Shown piece after piece: positions 35,301 through 44,457 of a DNA stretch of 64,000 bases. Source of the DNA: Dactylis glomerata (Eukaryota; Streptophyta; Magnoliopsida; Poales; Poaceae); NCBI GenBank assembly GCA_007115705.1, contig QXEO01000236.1:4809434-4873433 (forward strand). Direction: 5' to 3'. Within the stretch, counting starts at the first letter, position 1, and every line of letters begins with the position of its first letter. Position numbers and translations under genes: made by a program. Under the pieces are notes generated by a model that searched no databases, was not told where the DNA came from, and saw nothing but the letters and a program-made list of their open reading frames with translations.

Positions 35301-37141
35301 TGCAGGGGCGGCGCGGCCAGGCCCCTGGCCGCACGGGCCCCGCGTGAGGGCGCCTGGCTCCCCCTCTGACATCGCCCCTTCGCCTATAAAGACCCCCCGA
35401 CGGAAAAAACCTAAGTACCCGATCAGATTTCCAGAACACATCGCGATCCACCGCCACCGTTGACCCGAAGATCGGGAGGGTCCAGAAGCTCTTCCCGGCA
35501 CCCTGCCGGAGAGGGGAATCGCCACCGGAGGTCTTCTTCATCGCCATGCTTGCCTCCGGAGCGATGAGTGAGTAGTCTACCTTGGACTATGGGTCCATAG
35601 CAGTAGCTAGATGGTTGTCTTCTCCACCATGTGCTTCATGTTTAGATCTCATGAGCTGCCATACATGATTGAGATCACCGTTATGTAATTCTACATGTTT
35701 GGTTTGTTGGGATCCGATGAATATTGGTGTTTATGATTAAGTTGCTGTACTGAATTATATCTTTTGTTATCTCTATGTTGTTTATGATCTTGCATGCTCT
35801 CCGTTGTTAGTAGCTATCTTGGCCGAGTAGTTGCTAGTGACTCCAAGAGGGGGTATTTATGCTCGATAGTGGGTTCATGCCTCTATTTCACCTGGGGGAG
35901 TGACAGAAACCTCTAAGGTGGTAGATGTGCTGTTGCTACTAGGGAGAAAACAACATTCATATGCTCAAGGGCATATGCTTTGTTTACATTACACACTTTG
36001 CTTAATGCAATTATGTGTTGTTCGCAACTTAATACTTCTAGGGTGTTCGGATTGATATCCCCGGGAGTGGATTATTAGTCATAGATGCAGTTGGATGGCG
36101 GTCTATGTATTTTGTTGTAATGCCCAGAGTAAATCTCATAGTGATCTTCTTGACATATCACGTTTATCTTTATTCTATCAATTGCCCAACTGTAATTTGT
36201 TTACCCAGCATGTGTTATTTTATCTATGGAGAGACACCACTAGTGAACTGTGGATCCCGGTCCTATTTCCATCATATTGCTATCACCTGTTTACTTTACT
36301 CACACTGTTTACTTTACTCATACTGTTTACTTTACTCGCATACTATATTGTTTTCCACTCAATACGCTTATAACCTTTGTTTCAAGCAAACCGGTGAGAT
36401 TGACAACCTCATCGCAAGTTGGGAACAAAGTATTTGTTTGTGTGTGTGCAGGTTCCGCATCACCTTCAGTCGTCATTGTCTCTCCTCTCCTGATCGATAA
36501 ACCTTGGTTTCTTAAACTGAGGGAAAACTAGTTGCTATACTCATCATATCTTCCTCTTGGGGTTCCCAACGGGCTGGTTATCCACCACGCACAAGGACCG
36601 TCTGCTCCCACATCAACCACACGCCATCAAAGGGATCACTTTTCTGCTGCAATGCTGCTGGCCCATGATTTTTGCTATTGTAGGTACTTGCCTGGACTTC
36701 GTCGGTGAAGCTCGCCATGTTTCTGAACGGATCGTGGCTCTTGAGAGATCATCAGGTGGAGTCGAAACTTTTTGGTCTGATCCCCAACGTCACAGTGCTA
36801 TTGTGCTTCTCCAAAATCATGCTCAACATATTGGAGAAGCGGTTGATGGTTGTCGAAAAGCTCTGACTACAATGCATTCCGTGATGCTTCCTCGTAATCC
36901 TCTTCCTGGAACTTTTCCACAGCTGCTTGCTGTTTTTAGGTCTACTCAGTGTATTCATCGTCTGATAGAGCTTAATTTAGTGGCTGGTGCCAATTTTGCA
37001 CTTAGTTGGACACGCAAGTGGCACCCGAGGCTCAATTTCATTTCTATGTCACTAAGCTTGCCTTCGGGAGGAGCTCAGCTACGAGTTCATATGGATGCTA
37101 CTCTCCAACCAGCTAGGAGGCTTATAGCTAGGTTGCTTTGA
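29319..37141 (+). CDS. Second antisense ORF of Gypsy-3, two exons flanking Gypsy-2
   Basis: Exon one (29319-29640) ends at a GTAAGT donor. Exon two (36684-37141) follows a TTGCTATTGTAG acceptor. Splicing splits a codon and yields an open frame of 259 residues. Exon one is helical with heptad-like spacing (ISILEDTVSSLTAKIVHLEE); exon two begins TCLDFVGEARHVSERIVALE and ends RLIARLL. The intron is 7043 bp because Gypsy-2 sits in it; without the insert and its duplication it is 74 bp, a normal plant intron. It may be the 3' part of the gene starting at 26416, or a separate unit. Function unknown. Confidence 0.6.
29675..31298 (+). repeat. Gypsy-2 5' LTR (1624 bp)
   Basis: It starts TGATACGTCTCCAACG and ends AAGGGATCA. 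TATAAA lies at 30045-30050 in a GC-rich promoter region. The first 780 bases also occur, with their flank, at 45212-45995. Confidence 0.93.
30045..30050 (+). promoter_or_regulatory. TATA box of the Gypsy-2 LTR promoter
   Basis: TATAAA followed by GACCC is conserved in every LTR of this family in the window (35385-35390, 44828-44833, 53074-53079, and minus-strand equivalents in Gypsy-1). Confidence 0.65.
31309..31326 (+). other. Gypsy-2 primer-binding site (tRNA-Asp)
   Basis: TGGCGCCGTTGCCGGGGA begins ten bases after the LTR end and complements the 3' end of plant tRNA-Asp. Confidence 0.88.
31485..32078 (+). CDS. Unassigned 197-aa protein of Gypsy-2
   Basis: It is an intact frame from MLIPKYVLEDLS to NASAENT, the only long ORF of this element, lying about 160 bp after the primer site. 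It is colinear with the Gypsy-1 product (18499-19092) with 22 replacements and no indels. The last codons and stop (LNASAENT, then TTCGCA) resemble the end of the Gypsy-4 protease frame (LDASSLDIT, then TTCGCA), so the two coding cargos share a 3' border. No gag, protease or polymerase motif is visible. Intact frames in two separately inserted copies hint at selection in the source element, but only two copies can be compared here. Confidence 0.78.
   Translation: MLIPKYVLEDLSVGSGSIIGKSNIEEFFNHISLHEEVQEKSWVELAPSIEVASVYLIHMLDARFASLNPFMQYMFLKLHKIEDPEKKAFILETLRLEFKDVVIEARKVLKHFNKLGSPIKVIDTNDEGTEIPIPCKLLGLSEALKNNFAWICPENLFDENSVPKHDHKGSSKTYVDEIQCLIDKTSAVDLNASAENT
32079..34999 (+). other. Gypsy-2 conserved non-coding 3' region (2.9 kb)
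   Basis: This aligns with Gypsy-4 49767-52689 and with Gypsy-1. All reading frames are short and not conserved between copies. AAGCTTGGGGATGCC occurs at about 32735 and 32791, the second inside a GC-rich self-complementary stretch (GGGGATGCCCCCGAGGCACCCC region). Confidence 0.7.
35000..35014 (+). other. Gypsy-2 polypurine tract
   Basis: AAGCTTGGGGATGCT lies directly before the 3' LTR. The core recurs twice about 2.2 kb upstream. Confidence 0.8.
35015..36638 (+). repeat. Gypsy-2 3' LTR (1624 bp)
   Basis: It is the same length as the 5' LTR and aligns without gaps, with 21 substitutions. Confidence 0.93.
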
Positions 37142-37611
37142 GAGGATGCCGCGTTTTTCCGCGAGCATCACTATTTAGACCCTTTGGGCGTAGACGATTC
37201 TGATCAACCATTGATGTAATGTTTGTGTGCGTATAATGCGAGAGTTTGCTGTTTTCTAACTTTTGCGTCAGAATTTTTTATCCTCAGAGCATTGCACTTT
37301 TGTGTGTATGTTGGTGCGCTTGCCGCAACTTTTGAAGACACGTAAACTCAAATAAGAGGAACTTTTGTCTTTTATTTATGCGTATAATGTAAGATACATG
37401 GGATAACCCAAGAGATCCGGCCCATGACCTGTGTTCTGGATCTAGAGGGCATTGCCCTGGAATAACTCATGGCTTTTACAGCCTTGTTTTCCTACTCTAT
37501 TTACTCGCCTATGTCACTTGAGTCTTCTCTTCTTCTCTTGTAGACTTCTCTTGCTGTGGTGGTTGTACCCGAGGTTTCTTTACTTTTGTTTCCTTGGGGT
37601 TTCCTTCGAGT
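37142..37611. other. Gypsy-3 spacer between the antisense gene and protease
   Basis: This is the convergent junction between the + strand antisense ORF and the minus-strand gag-protease. It probably holds the 3' end of the antisense transcript. I see no other feature. Confidence 0.4.
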
Positions 37612-37613
37612 TG

Positions 37614-38198
37614 CTACGTGACTCCTGTAGTCGTGCTTTTTATTTTAGGTTCCCCGTAGCTTGCCATCATGCCAAAGTTTTGGGCCATCTTGTGAAATTC
37701 CTTGTTGCATAGGTCCGATAACTCGAAGCTTCCTTTGACTATAATAATTCCTTTGGGTCCTGGCATTTTTAGTACCAGATAAGTGTAGTGAGGCACTGCC
37801 ATGAATCGCAAAAACACGGGTCGCCCGAGGATCACATGATATTGTGATGGCCAGTCCATGACTTCGAAGTCGAGTTTCTCCCTTATGTAATTTTGCTGAT
37901 TTCCAAAGCAAACGTTGAGTGCTATTCGACCAAGTGGATAGTTAGCACTCCCTGGGACTATTCCGTGAAAGGAGCAGTCAGTTGGCTTCAGGAACTCTAA
38001 GGAAATGTGCATTGCCCGTAGGGTTTTTATGTAGATCAGGTTTATTCCACTTCCTGTGTCCATGAATATTCTGTCGATATCGTACGTCCCTATTTGGGCT
38101 TTGAGTACCAATGGCGCGTTTCCTGGCCGAGGTACTGTTATTGGGCGATCATCTCCACTGAGTTCTATGGGTTGCTCTGACCAATATAGATATTCCAT
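37614..38198 (-). CDS. Gypsy-3 aspartic protease, C-terminal end of the polyprotein
   Basis: The frame contains MDTGSGINLIY, the active-site motif of retropepsins, and ILGRPVFLRF, the second conserved motif of plant Gypsy proteases. The frame stops at KSTTTGVT with no reverse transcriptase after it. The upstream frame (38232-38873) is separated by one stop. It would process Gag if the frame were expressed. Confidence 0.75.
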   Translation of the reverse strand: MEYLYWSEQPIELSGDDRPITVPRPGNAPLVLKAQIGTYDIDRIFMDTGSGINLIYIKTLRAMHISLEFLKPTDCSFHGIVPGSANYPLGRIALNVCFGNQQNYIREKLDFEVMDWPSQYHVILGRPVFLRFMAVPHYTYLVLKMPGPKGIIIVKGSFELSDLCNKEFHKMAQNFGMMASYGEPKIKSTTTGVT

Positions 38199-38231
38199 TG
38201 TTGCTGGTGGTGAAGTTATTGCGAGGTTAAC

Positions 38232-40538
38232 TTATCGAGTTATGCTTTTCTCCTCTTTGTTCGACTTGGGCACTGGATGTATCATTGCTGTGATGTGCCC
38301 TTTAGGTGGAACATATCCTTCCTCGTTGTCACGTCCCTGGTTTGATTGATCTTGACCCTTGGGAGCTCCACTGTTTCCTTGTTGGGTTGCGGGCGTGTTA
38401 CTTGTGTCTCCCTCGTATCCCTGGCGTTTTGCCTCGGTTTGCTTGTTAAGTGCTGCTTCTTGTAGTTTCAAGAACGTAGTGCAATCTTTCATTGCGTGTC
38501 TGGATACTCGTTTCCCATCGACGAACGCAGAGTGGATATGACATGGTCTGTTAAGCATATCTTCTGGTGATGGGTTATACTCTCTGGATTCTCTTGGCGG
38601 AAATTTTTTGTACTCTTCTCTCCCATAGTTACGGTATCCCAAACTTTTGCGATCATTGCCTTGGTAGCTGTTATCTTTATATCCTGCGGCTACTTGGCTG
38701 TGGGAGCCGTAATTGTTGTAATTACAGGACTTTCTCCTTTGACCTCCATATCTGTTTCCTCTATCATCTTCTGGTGATCGTGTGCATTTATTGTTGCACG
38801 CATCTTCTCCATCTACGAATCTATTTGCCACATCCATTAAATCTGATACTGTTTTTGGCTTGATTCTGCCCATCTCTTCGACTAGGTCTCCTCGTCGTAA
38901 CCCGATTATGAATGCAACTATTGCTCTTTCGTCCGAGACTTTGACTGCCGAATTTTTGACGATACTCCACCTTTGGATATATGATCTTAATGTCTCCCCG
39001 CGTTGTTATACGCAGGCTTTGACTTCTTCTATGGATGCTGGCCGCTTATATGTCGACTTGAAGTTACTTGTAAATTGTTTTGTTAGCTCCTCCCAGCTTC
39101 CAATTGTTTCCTTTTCTAATTTGCTTAGCCATGACCTTGCTGCTCCGGTGAGGTGTAATTGCAAACTTTGCATTGCTGTTTCCTTGGTTCCTCCTAATAG
39201 TTTTACTGCTTGTAGATAATCTGAAAGCCATGACTGTGGCTCCTGAGATCCGTCATACTTTTGTTGATCATGGGGTAGTTTGAAACCTTTGGGTATTGGC
39301 GTGATGCGAACCCTACGGGTAAAGCATGGTGCCCCCATCTCCTTTTCATCGTCTTCGTAGTCATATGTTCTGTTGGGAGTTCTGGATCGTCGGGTTCCTT
39401 TGTTCTTTGGACTATTGTATCTTCCAGGTGATGGCGTCCTAGATCGGCGACTTCCACTTCTGTGCCGAGGACTGCTGTGACGGCATGGTGATCTTGGTTT
39501 ATGGGTTCCTTTGTTGCGATATGCCTCCTCCTCTTTTGCTGATAATTTTTTGCCTACTATCTTGAATCCATTTAGCGCTGCTCGGTGCATATGTTCCCTC
39601 GGGTCTCTTGGATTTGGTCATGTTGTATGTAGGTACGCTTGAGCTGCCACCAATGCTGCTTCCGGAGTTTTTGGGATAATATTTCCTTGCTTGTCGACCG
39701 ATAGGAAGGACGAGTCGAGGTTTTTCGAGATGCTTTGCCTTTATGAGTACTCTAGATTCTCATACCTTGATCCATATCGACGATGCCTTCTGTTTGTTTA
39801 TGATGCATCACTACGTGCTCTGCGAGCAGCGTCGCTTGCTGTAATGGCTGAGTCCTTCCTTTTCTGTATTTCAATCCTCTCCTTTGCTAATTGCTTTGCA
39901 TGTTACCTTAGGGCGTAATGGTATCCCAAAAGCATGTTTTCGCTAGAATTTGTTGGTATTGGCGTGCCGTGCTCCACGGCTGTATTGATTGTTCTCCACT
40001 CTTCTTCTGATAGTCAAACTTTTACCCTTGTTGCGAGGGAGTCAGCGGTTTCTCCTTCTGCTAAGTGATTCGCCCCTCTGTTTATATTTGCTGGATTAAG
40101 CACTAGGTTGTTATTGTCGTCGAGTTCTTCTGAGTTATCCCCTGTGATGGCGAGTATCTGATACCGATTGTCGAGCTTGCTGTTGTGACTTGAGAAGATT
40201 GAATTATCGTCTTCAGAAAGTTCTAGTCCCGTTTTCCAGGAGTCTGTTGATTGATCTGAGTTGTCATCGTGGTAGATTGTGAGATCTTCGAGTTACACTT
40301 CTAAGTCAAAATTCTCCATGGTTTCGTCGCCTCCTGCGATTTTTCCTTCTTTTGCTTCTGCTAAGCTGACCGGCGAGTTTACCTCGCTAGAAGAGCCTTT
40401 TGATGATTCCGACATTGCTACTGTCTCAGGTTCACTTGTCGACGGACCCGTTTTCGTCAGATCTGAAAGGCAAATTGAACCTAGTGATCTGACGCAAAAG
40501 TTTAAACTTCCGATCGTCAAATCTATATCTTGATCCAT
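38232..40538 (-). pseudogene. Gypsy-3 gag, in three blocks
   Basis: The N-terminal block is 40293-40538 (starting MDQDIDLTIGSLNFCVRSLG). The central block, 39006-39590, carries the capsid-type signature SWLSDYLQAVKLLGGTKETAMQ and AARSWLSKLEKETIGSWEEL. The C-terminal block is 38232-38873, rich in Arg, Asn, Tyr and Gly, without a clear CCHC knuckle. Frameshifts or stops between blocks indicate decay. Confidence 0.75.
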
Positions 40539-40666
40539 ACTCTCGAATACTTGCGTGAAACTTGACTGGTGAGGTTGAAAATCGATGGTTCCGGAGGGTA
40601 TCTAAATTTCGTCGAATTGGCTAAAAGCGAAAAAAGCCGTCGAGTTCATAATGCCAACGCCCGGAG

Positions 40667-40684
40667 TCCCCACGGTTGGCGCCA
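40667..40684 (-). other. Gypsy-3 primer-binding site
   Basis: The minus strand reads TGGCGCCAACCGTGGGGA two bases after the 5' LTR end. Such TGGCGCC-starting sites are usual in plant Gypsy elements; I have not fixed the exact tRNA. Confidence 0.75.
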
Positions 40685-40686
40685 AT

Positions 40687-41019
40687 TGACGAGGGTTAAA
40701 CTCGACAAATGTCCTAGATGAAGGACTTAGGATTGGGGAGACAGGGCATTGGATGAACTCGAAGGTAAACTTAGTCAAACAAGGTGGCTTATGAAAGTAA
40801 ACGTGGGTGCAGAACCTGGCTTGCTTTCAATCTGTCCCACACCGTCCCCTCATGGCCCCTTTATATAGGTGGCCAGGTCTCAAGGATCGGGTGGGATCCG
40901 ATACAGATTACAATATCGACATACGACATGAACTCGTATTTCAACTAGTATTACGATTGGGCCTATCGTAACGGGCCTCAGGGGTACTCAACTAACGGGC
41001 TCTATTATCTATACCCTTG
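40687..41019 (-). repeat. Gypsy-3 5' LTR (about 333 bp)
   Basis: On the minus strand it ends CCCTCGTCA at 40687. The outer end has lost a few bases: the 3' LTR starts TGACAAGGG, whereas here only CAAGGG remains before the MULE sequence. Confidence 0.82.
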
Positions 41020-41826
41020 GTGTGTTGGAGGTAGAGTCGGAGGAAAGTCGTTGGGTCTGGTTTTTGCAAAAATTGTGCAACATTATAGGTCATCCACGGA
41101 GAATGGCTATACACACAAATGCTTGCAAGGGTTTAGAGAGTGCAGTAGGAATAGTATTCCCTAATGTGGAGCATACGAAATGTATGCAACGCCTAGCGCA
41201 TAATATTACCAAGAAATCCAGTGTAAAGTTTATGATGAGAACAATGGACAACATCACACATGCAGTATAAGGAAGCATGAGCACCATCTGAAAGTGTCAT
41301 ATGCTGAAAATACTTTGGAGCAGGAATACATGGATGCCCATCATAGAAAGGTGTGGTTAATAAGACAATTCAATGAACTATACAAAGTAGACTTTGTGAC
41401 CAATAATCTTACAAAGTGTCTCAGTGCAAAGATCAAGTGAGTGAAATGGCTTATGTTGTGGTAAACATTTGATAAGATTTGGAATATGAACATGGTAAAT
41501 GTGGACTTGTGTAAAAGTGCAGAAACACAATATGCTGGCTATCTCATGCTCCCACCTCCGATTAAGTCATTGCATGCCAATGCAAGAGGATTGAGGATAA
41601 AATGCATTAGACGATCTACATACGAAGGTGAGGTGACATATACTGACAGTAAAAATAGGGAACATATGTATCTAGTGGATTTAGCAAGTAGCACATGTAG
41701 TTTTAGGCAATGGTAACACCGTGGGAAGCATACACACCCTATTCTTCGTGAATATCTTCGGAGGTGCAAATGGCGATGTTGATCAATATGTGTATGAATA
41801 TTTCTCTGTTGCCAAATTTAAGGCAA

Positions 41827-41845
41827 TATATATATATATATATAT
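41827..41845. repeat. (TA)n microsatellite in the MULE pseudogene
   Basis: A run of about nine TA units interrupts the transposase remnant. Confidence 0.9.
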
Positions 41846-42085
41846 GTTGAGAATGTGCCCGCTTTGTTGGGAAAAGACCAATGGACTATAGTGGATCCGG
41901 ATTCAAGCTCCACGTTATAGTTCTGAATATACCACCATAAAGGCCAAGAAATATCATGATAAGAGCTAGTTCAGAGGGTGGCATATGTTGATAGTGTGTA
42001 ACTATAACTATAGATGATGTGAAAAAACAAGGCACATTGCTAGGCTTTATACTAATCCAGTGGACCCATTATTTTGTAGAAGATG

Positions 42086-44452
42086 AGAATTGGGGCGCAT
42101 AAAATGCAGAGGATAATGAAGCATCTAAAGAAGTAGAAGAATCACTAGATTGGTATATGTGCCTTCTCTTGTTCTCTTTTTTATCTCGTATCTCTATCAC
42201 GACTCTAGATTAGTGAACAGAAATAAAAATCACAAGGGAATGGTACCCAAGGGGAAAAGGACTAGAGCATAAGTTTATGTGACATCAAGTGAAGGCGAAC
42301 CTTCTGTTTGACCCCAGTATGATGAAGCTTTCGTAAACATGGCTTTTGATGGATTTGAAGCTATATGGGCTAAAGCAACCAATGTTTAACTTTTGTTTAC
42401 GCACTATTCTCTGTAATGATCAATTGGCCATCACATGCTCGGTTACTGGAAGTACTCCACGAACACCTCCACCGCGAACAAAAGAAGCAAGGTAACCAAC
42501 TTATAGAATAACACGACAATGAACAACCGGAGCAAGATGGTGAATCTAGAGAGAATGCCAAGAATCAAGAAAAGGATTTGAATTTGAACTTTGGATGCAA
42601 GTAGAATTTGAAATTTGTAAAGTTAAGGAGTTGAGGGTTGTAATATCTCTATTTCAACTTTGTTACGCTACAATAGAGCACGCAGACGCTGACAGTTATA
42701 TACGTTGAGGCAAGCACCTAATTGTCGGGCTCGCTCTGACCTGGCAAATAAAAATCACTAGGGAAAACTACGTCGGGGAAGATGCCGAGCCAATACTTTT
42801 TTGTTCCATCATTGATGCTTCGAACTCGTTCTAGCGCAACATATACAGTTAACGTTGTGTTACATTAACAACCATGATGCATATAAGTGTGACACGTACA
42901 TAGGCCATATTTCGTGCACCTTTGGGGGCAGAAAAATAATCACAATTAGTGCTAACAAATCATTTTTCCATTTGACTCGTATTGTAAATTTAATCTTAAG
43001 ATATTACATTTAATGCAACCACTTTTAATGAGATAAATTGGGATCTCCTTAAAAATCAAGAGGTGCTGACGTAAATTCTAAGAGACTCGATATATTGAGC
43101 TCCTAGCTGTCAAGCCCCCTTTGATCCACGAGAAGAAAAACTAATTACAAAAACTAAAAAATCCTAAGTATGAGAAGACTCGTTATGATCCTATAAACAT
43201 TGATCACTCTCTATTCTGCATTGGCGTTTGTCATCCTCATTGCAGATCTGAGCGCAATTGCCCGCATGCCATCCTCACTGTAAATCTTGGGAGCCATCAT
43301 CACTGCGTATATGAGCGCCATTGTCCGTGATCCATGGACCAATGACCTCGCCACAACTTGCGGATCTGAAAGAACAAGATAGAAATGAATGAACAACTAG
43401 AAAGAAGAACAAATCCCCAAATTTGACAAGACAAAGCGGGATTTGTACAAAGGAGGGAGCGGAAACAAGCCGATTTAGTACATCGATTGAGAACTCGAGC
43501 ATGTGTGGAAAGTTTGGCTAATAGAAGGGGAGGGGTGTGTTTTTTGTGTTAGATCTAAGGGTAGAGAGTGCGAGTGGGGATTGGGTAGTGCGCCAGCGTG
43601 GGGAGTGGTTCCCTGTATTTATATAGAGAATCAGAGTTGGGGTTTATTTTATGGTTCCTTAGAGCAAATCGGTCGAGCTATATGTACCAAATTTCTCAAA
43701 GGTCCCATAGTGGATAGAGAATAATAATTAAATATTTATTTCAAGAAAAAACCAAGGATAAGAGAACATGAGATTGAAGCCTCCGATAAAAAAACATAAA
43801 AGGAAACACACAACATACACAATTAACTTTCATAGGCCCTTAATCATCATCATCTAGATTAAGGGCATCGAGTTGTTCCCAATAGGCTGCAACGCATCGC
43901 CCATAGTCAAGCATGTGCACTTAATCACGTTAATTTGTTCTGGACTTTCCTACATTTTTCTTAATGGCCTCCTGGAACTATTCCTCGGACACGTTGATAT
44001 CTTTCTCCTTGGCCAGCCTCCACATCGATGTTAATGAATGGCAAATCTCCAGCGAGTGTGATTCATCGACCCACGCCAGTAAGGTGCACCTCGGGGATTT
44101 GTAATGACACTATATAACTTGTGGCCGGTGTCCCATCCCTTGTATGCCATGTGCCGATGTGGGAATCAGCCACAATCACACTTCCTATACCACTTATCAT
44201 CGTTGCCTTCTCTGTATGGATCCACCTCGGCACCTTGCCGTCATGAGAAAAATCCCAATTAATTAGATGTGAAATTGAAAACCCAAATGTATCTAGAGAA
44301 ATCGAAGAAAACAATATGAGAAAGATTGATCGATGAAGATATCATACAATGCCACCACCGCGCTCCCATTCTGGCATGCCTCGCTGACTTGTGTCTCACC
44401 TCCACCGGCTGCCACCAATTCAAGCTTGGGCACACGAGATCGAGGTTAGTGG
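42086..44452. other. Unassigned intergenic DNA
   Basis: This probably holds the end of the MULE (to about 42680) and then low-copy-looking sequence. On the minus strand 43860-44450 gives broken protein-like pieces (SLEICHSLTSMWRLAKEKD, then VAAYWEQLDALNLDDDD), which could be a dead gene fragment of unknown family. No intact gene is supported. Confidence 0.3.
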
Positions 44453-44457
44453 GGAAT

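Larger units (their letters stand above)
29675..36638 (+). mobile_element. Gypsy-2: non-autonomous Gypsy element with a 197-aa ORF, complete
   Basis: The 6964-bp element has two 1624-bp LTRs and a perfect CTTTT duplication (29670-29674 and 36639-36643). It has a tRNA-Asp primer site, the 197-codon ORF, a long non-coding 3' region and a purine tract. The LTRs differ at 21 positions by hand count (1.3%; 19 transitions, 2 transversions). It has no gag or pol. It is structurally complete and could in principle be mobilised by proteins from another element. Confidence 0.93.
24881..41019 (-). mobile_element. Gypsy-3: gag-protease Gypsy element with an antisense gene region; host of Gypsy-2
   Basis: Minus-strand order: 5' LTR (41019-40687), primer site, gag, protease, an oppositely oriented gene region, purine tract, 3' LTR (25144-24881). 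Without Gypsy-2 it is about 9.2 kb. No reverse transcriptase, RNase H or integrase is present; the frame stops just after the protease. The 3' LTR lacks about 45 bp at its outer end together with about 60 bp of the host MULE, consistent with one deletion at that junction. The insertion site is inside a MULE transposase gene. Confidence 0.85.
24412..42085 (+). pseudogene. Mutator-like (MULE) transposase pseudogene split by Gypsy-3
   Basis: The left part (24412-24880) translates in pieces to AKCAHFVHLEGEIPKQILQRSG and ends with the catalytic-region lead-in VVDATDLNGRFRAQ. The right part (from about 41020) resumes with GVLEVESEESRWVWFLQKL, continues GHPRRMAIHTNACKGLESAV and VFPNVEHTKCMQRLAHN, and ends in a zinc-knuckle-like HIARLYTNPVDP near 42040. 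These are MuDR-type transposase landmarks. Stops, frameshifts and the 16-kb insertion show it is dead. About 20 residues between the two halves are missing. Confidence 0.8.

Noticed and set aside
35236..35547. Recurring ~100-aa frames in every Gypsy LTR of this family (also near 20436, 29896, 45460, 53030)
   Set aside because: They lie across the LTR promoter and leader in GC-rich sequence, differ in frame and end between copies, and are best explained by shared LTR sequence.
36105..36531. Leu/Tyr/Phe-rich frames at the 3' part of the LTRs, resembling membrane proteins
   Set aside because: They arise from the TTTACTTTACTC repeats of the LTR; the start and end vary, with no sign of selection.
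43860..44450. Gene fragment on the minus strand
   Set aside because: Only broken pieces are readable and no family could be recognised, so it is kept as unassigned DNA.
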